A stretch of 64,000 bases of DNA. It comes from Salinisphaera sp. (GTDB lineage: Bacteria > Pseudomonadota > Gammaproteobacteria > Nevskiales > Salinisphaeraceae). The notes under the pieces were generated by a model. The model saw nothing but the letters and a program-made list of their open reading frames with translations, had not been told where the DNA came from and made no database searches. Position numbers and translations under genes: made by a program. Below are positions 63,426-64,000 of this stretch, one piece after another; the stretch's first letter is position 1; every line of letters begins with the position of its first letter. Where the stretch lies: assembly GCA_027858915.1 (NCBI GenBank), contig JAQIBT010000110.1:124001-188000 (forward strand), written 5' to 3'.

Positions 63426-63815
63426 ATGACAATTGATACGCTGTCTACCTGGCATGCACTCGTAGAGTCACGGAACGCGAAGGGCCTCAACTCGCTCCTT
63501 GCAGACAACGTAGTCTTCCACTCACCTGTCGTTCATACGCCGCAGGTCGGAAAGGCAATCACGGTTCAATACCTTTCTGCCGCGTTCCACGTTTTCTTCA
63601 ACGAGTCTTTCAAGTACGTTCGAGAAGTCACTGGTCCTGCCGACGCAGTGCTGGAGTTCCAGGTAGAAATCGATGCCATCAGCGTCAACGGCGTTGATAT
63701 GCTCAAGTGGGACGGCGAGGGAAAAATCGTTGAATTCAAGGTACTGATTCGTCCACTCAAGGCGATTAACTTGATCCATCAGAAAATGGCAGCAATGCTC
63801 CACGCCAAGCAGTAG
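63426..63815 (+). CDS. NTF2/SnoaL-like protein in a probable gene cassette
   Basis: This 129-aa protein has the SnoaL/NTF2 cone fold pattern: STWHALVESRNAKGLNSLLADNVVFHSP at the start, HTPQVGKAITVQYLSAAF, and VDMLKWDGEGKIVEFKVLIRPLKAIN near the end. A ribosome site (GGAGAG) precedes the ATG by seven bases. It is flanked by GTTAGGCGTC (63387-63396) and the inverse GACGCCTAAC (63825-63834), core sites of integron cassettes. NTF2-like genes are common cassette cargo. The catalytic role is not clear. Confidence 0.75.
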   Translation: MTIDTLSTWHALVESRNAKGLNSLLADNVVFHSPVVHTPQVGKAITVQYLSAAFHVFFNESFKYVREVTGPADAVLEFQVEIDAISVNGVDMLKWDGEGKIVEFKVLIRPLKAINLIHQKMAAMLHAKQ

Positions 63816-63827
63816 GCAAATACAGAC

Positions 63828-63859
63828 GCCTAACCCGTCCCTTATGTCGGACGTTGGAT
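63828..63859 (+). other. Short attC-like site downstream of the NTF2-like gene
   Basis: GCCTAAC (63828-63834) matches the RYYYAAC core and GTTGGAT (63853-63859) the GTTRRRY core. CGTCC (63836-63840) can pair with GGACG (63849-63853). At 32 bp it is shorter than classical attC sites (usually at least 55 bp), so it may be truncated. The remaining 140 bases of the window hold no supported gene. Confidence 0.45.
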
Positions 63860-64000
63860 TTACTGTTCAAGGTAGGGGGCGTATTGTTATAACTACGAGT
63901 TCCGCAGAGCCTCGATCGTCGGTACAACTGCAGAAAAGGTCTTGAAGGAAGCATTCCGTTCATCTGCCGCCGAGCGGCGGTGACCGTCGCTCGCGACACG

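Overview
The window is a high-GC, gene-dense chromosomal segment of a gammaproteobacterium. Several gene orders match those I know from Pseudomonas and relatives: HAD-rluC-rne-ptp-kdsB-lpxK; mfd near a methylthioinosine phosphorylase and nagZ; algU/rpoE-mucA-mucB-mucD-lepA-lepB-DUF4845-rnc-era-recO-pdxJ. Departures (no murB, no mucC, msbA beside lpxK, a single LolC/E gene) argue against Pseudomonas itself. A halophilic lineage such as Salinisphaera is my best guess, but that is inference.

Layout. 1-14067: RNA turnover and envelope genes: HAD phosphatase, rluC, divergent rne with a long structured 5' leader, LMW phosphatase, kdsB, lpxK, msbA, comEC, lolD and one lolC/E-type permease. 14145-21107: a small secreted protein coupled to aguA, then aguB (agmatine to putrescine), mfd and a VapBC-type module with a visible promoter/operator. 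21129-30169: a tightly overlapping minus-strand run: methylthioinosine phosphorylase, hpt, MscS channel, nagZ, a CYTH-L,D-transpeptidase fusion, rlmD, a PolB-type exonuclease homologue that seems to have lost its catalytic acids, cysM, pdxJ and recO. 30441-39287: era, rnc, DUF4845, lepB, lepA, mucD, mucB, mucA, rpoE. 39543-45488: hydrolase, ygfX, sdhE, sdhB, sdhA, sdhD, sdhC and an SDHAF4-like factor. 45605-57206: ygfZ, lysS, prfB with its +1 frameshift, an OprF-type porin, gluQRS, an MCE lipid transporter and an outer-membrane beta-barrel.

From about 57.2 kb the character changes. A 3' half-tRNA (Pro-like) looks like an integration scar. It is followed by an orphan ABC solute-binding protein and a decaying acyl-CoA operon: intact CoA-transferase A and B subunits and an intact citryl-CoA-lyase-like gene, with broken hotdog-thioesterase and crotonase genes between and after them. 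The window ends with an NTF2-like gene flanked by integron-type core sites, probably a gene cassette.

The least routine items are the CYTH-L,D-transpeptidase fusion, the apparently dead exonuclease, the purine-salvage pair linked to polyamine metabolism, the terminator-like hairpin between sdhB and sdhE, the half-tRNA boundary with the degraded CoA operon, and the cassette-like gene at the right edge. I did not see a clearly new multi-gene defence or biosynthetic system.
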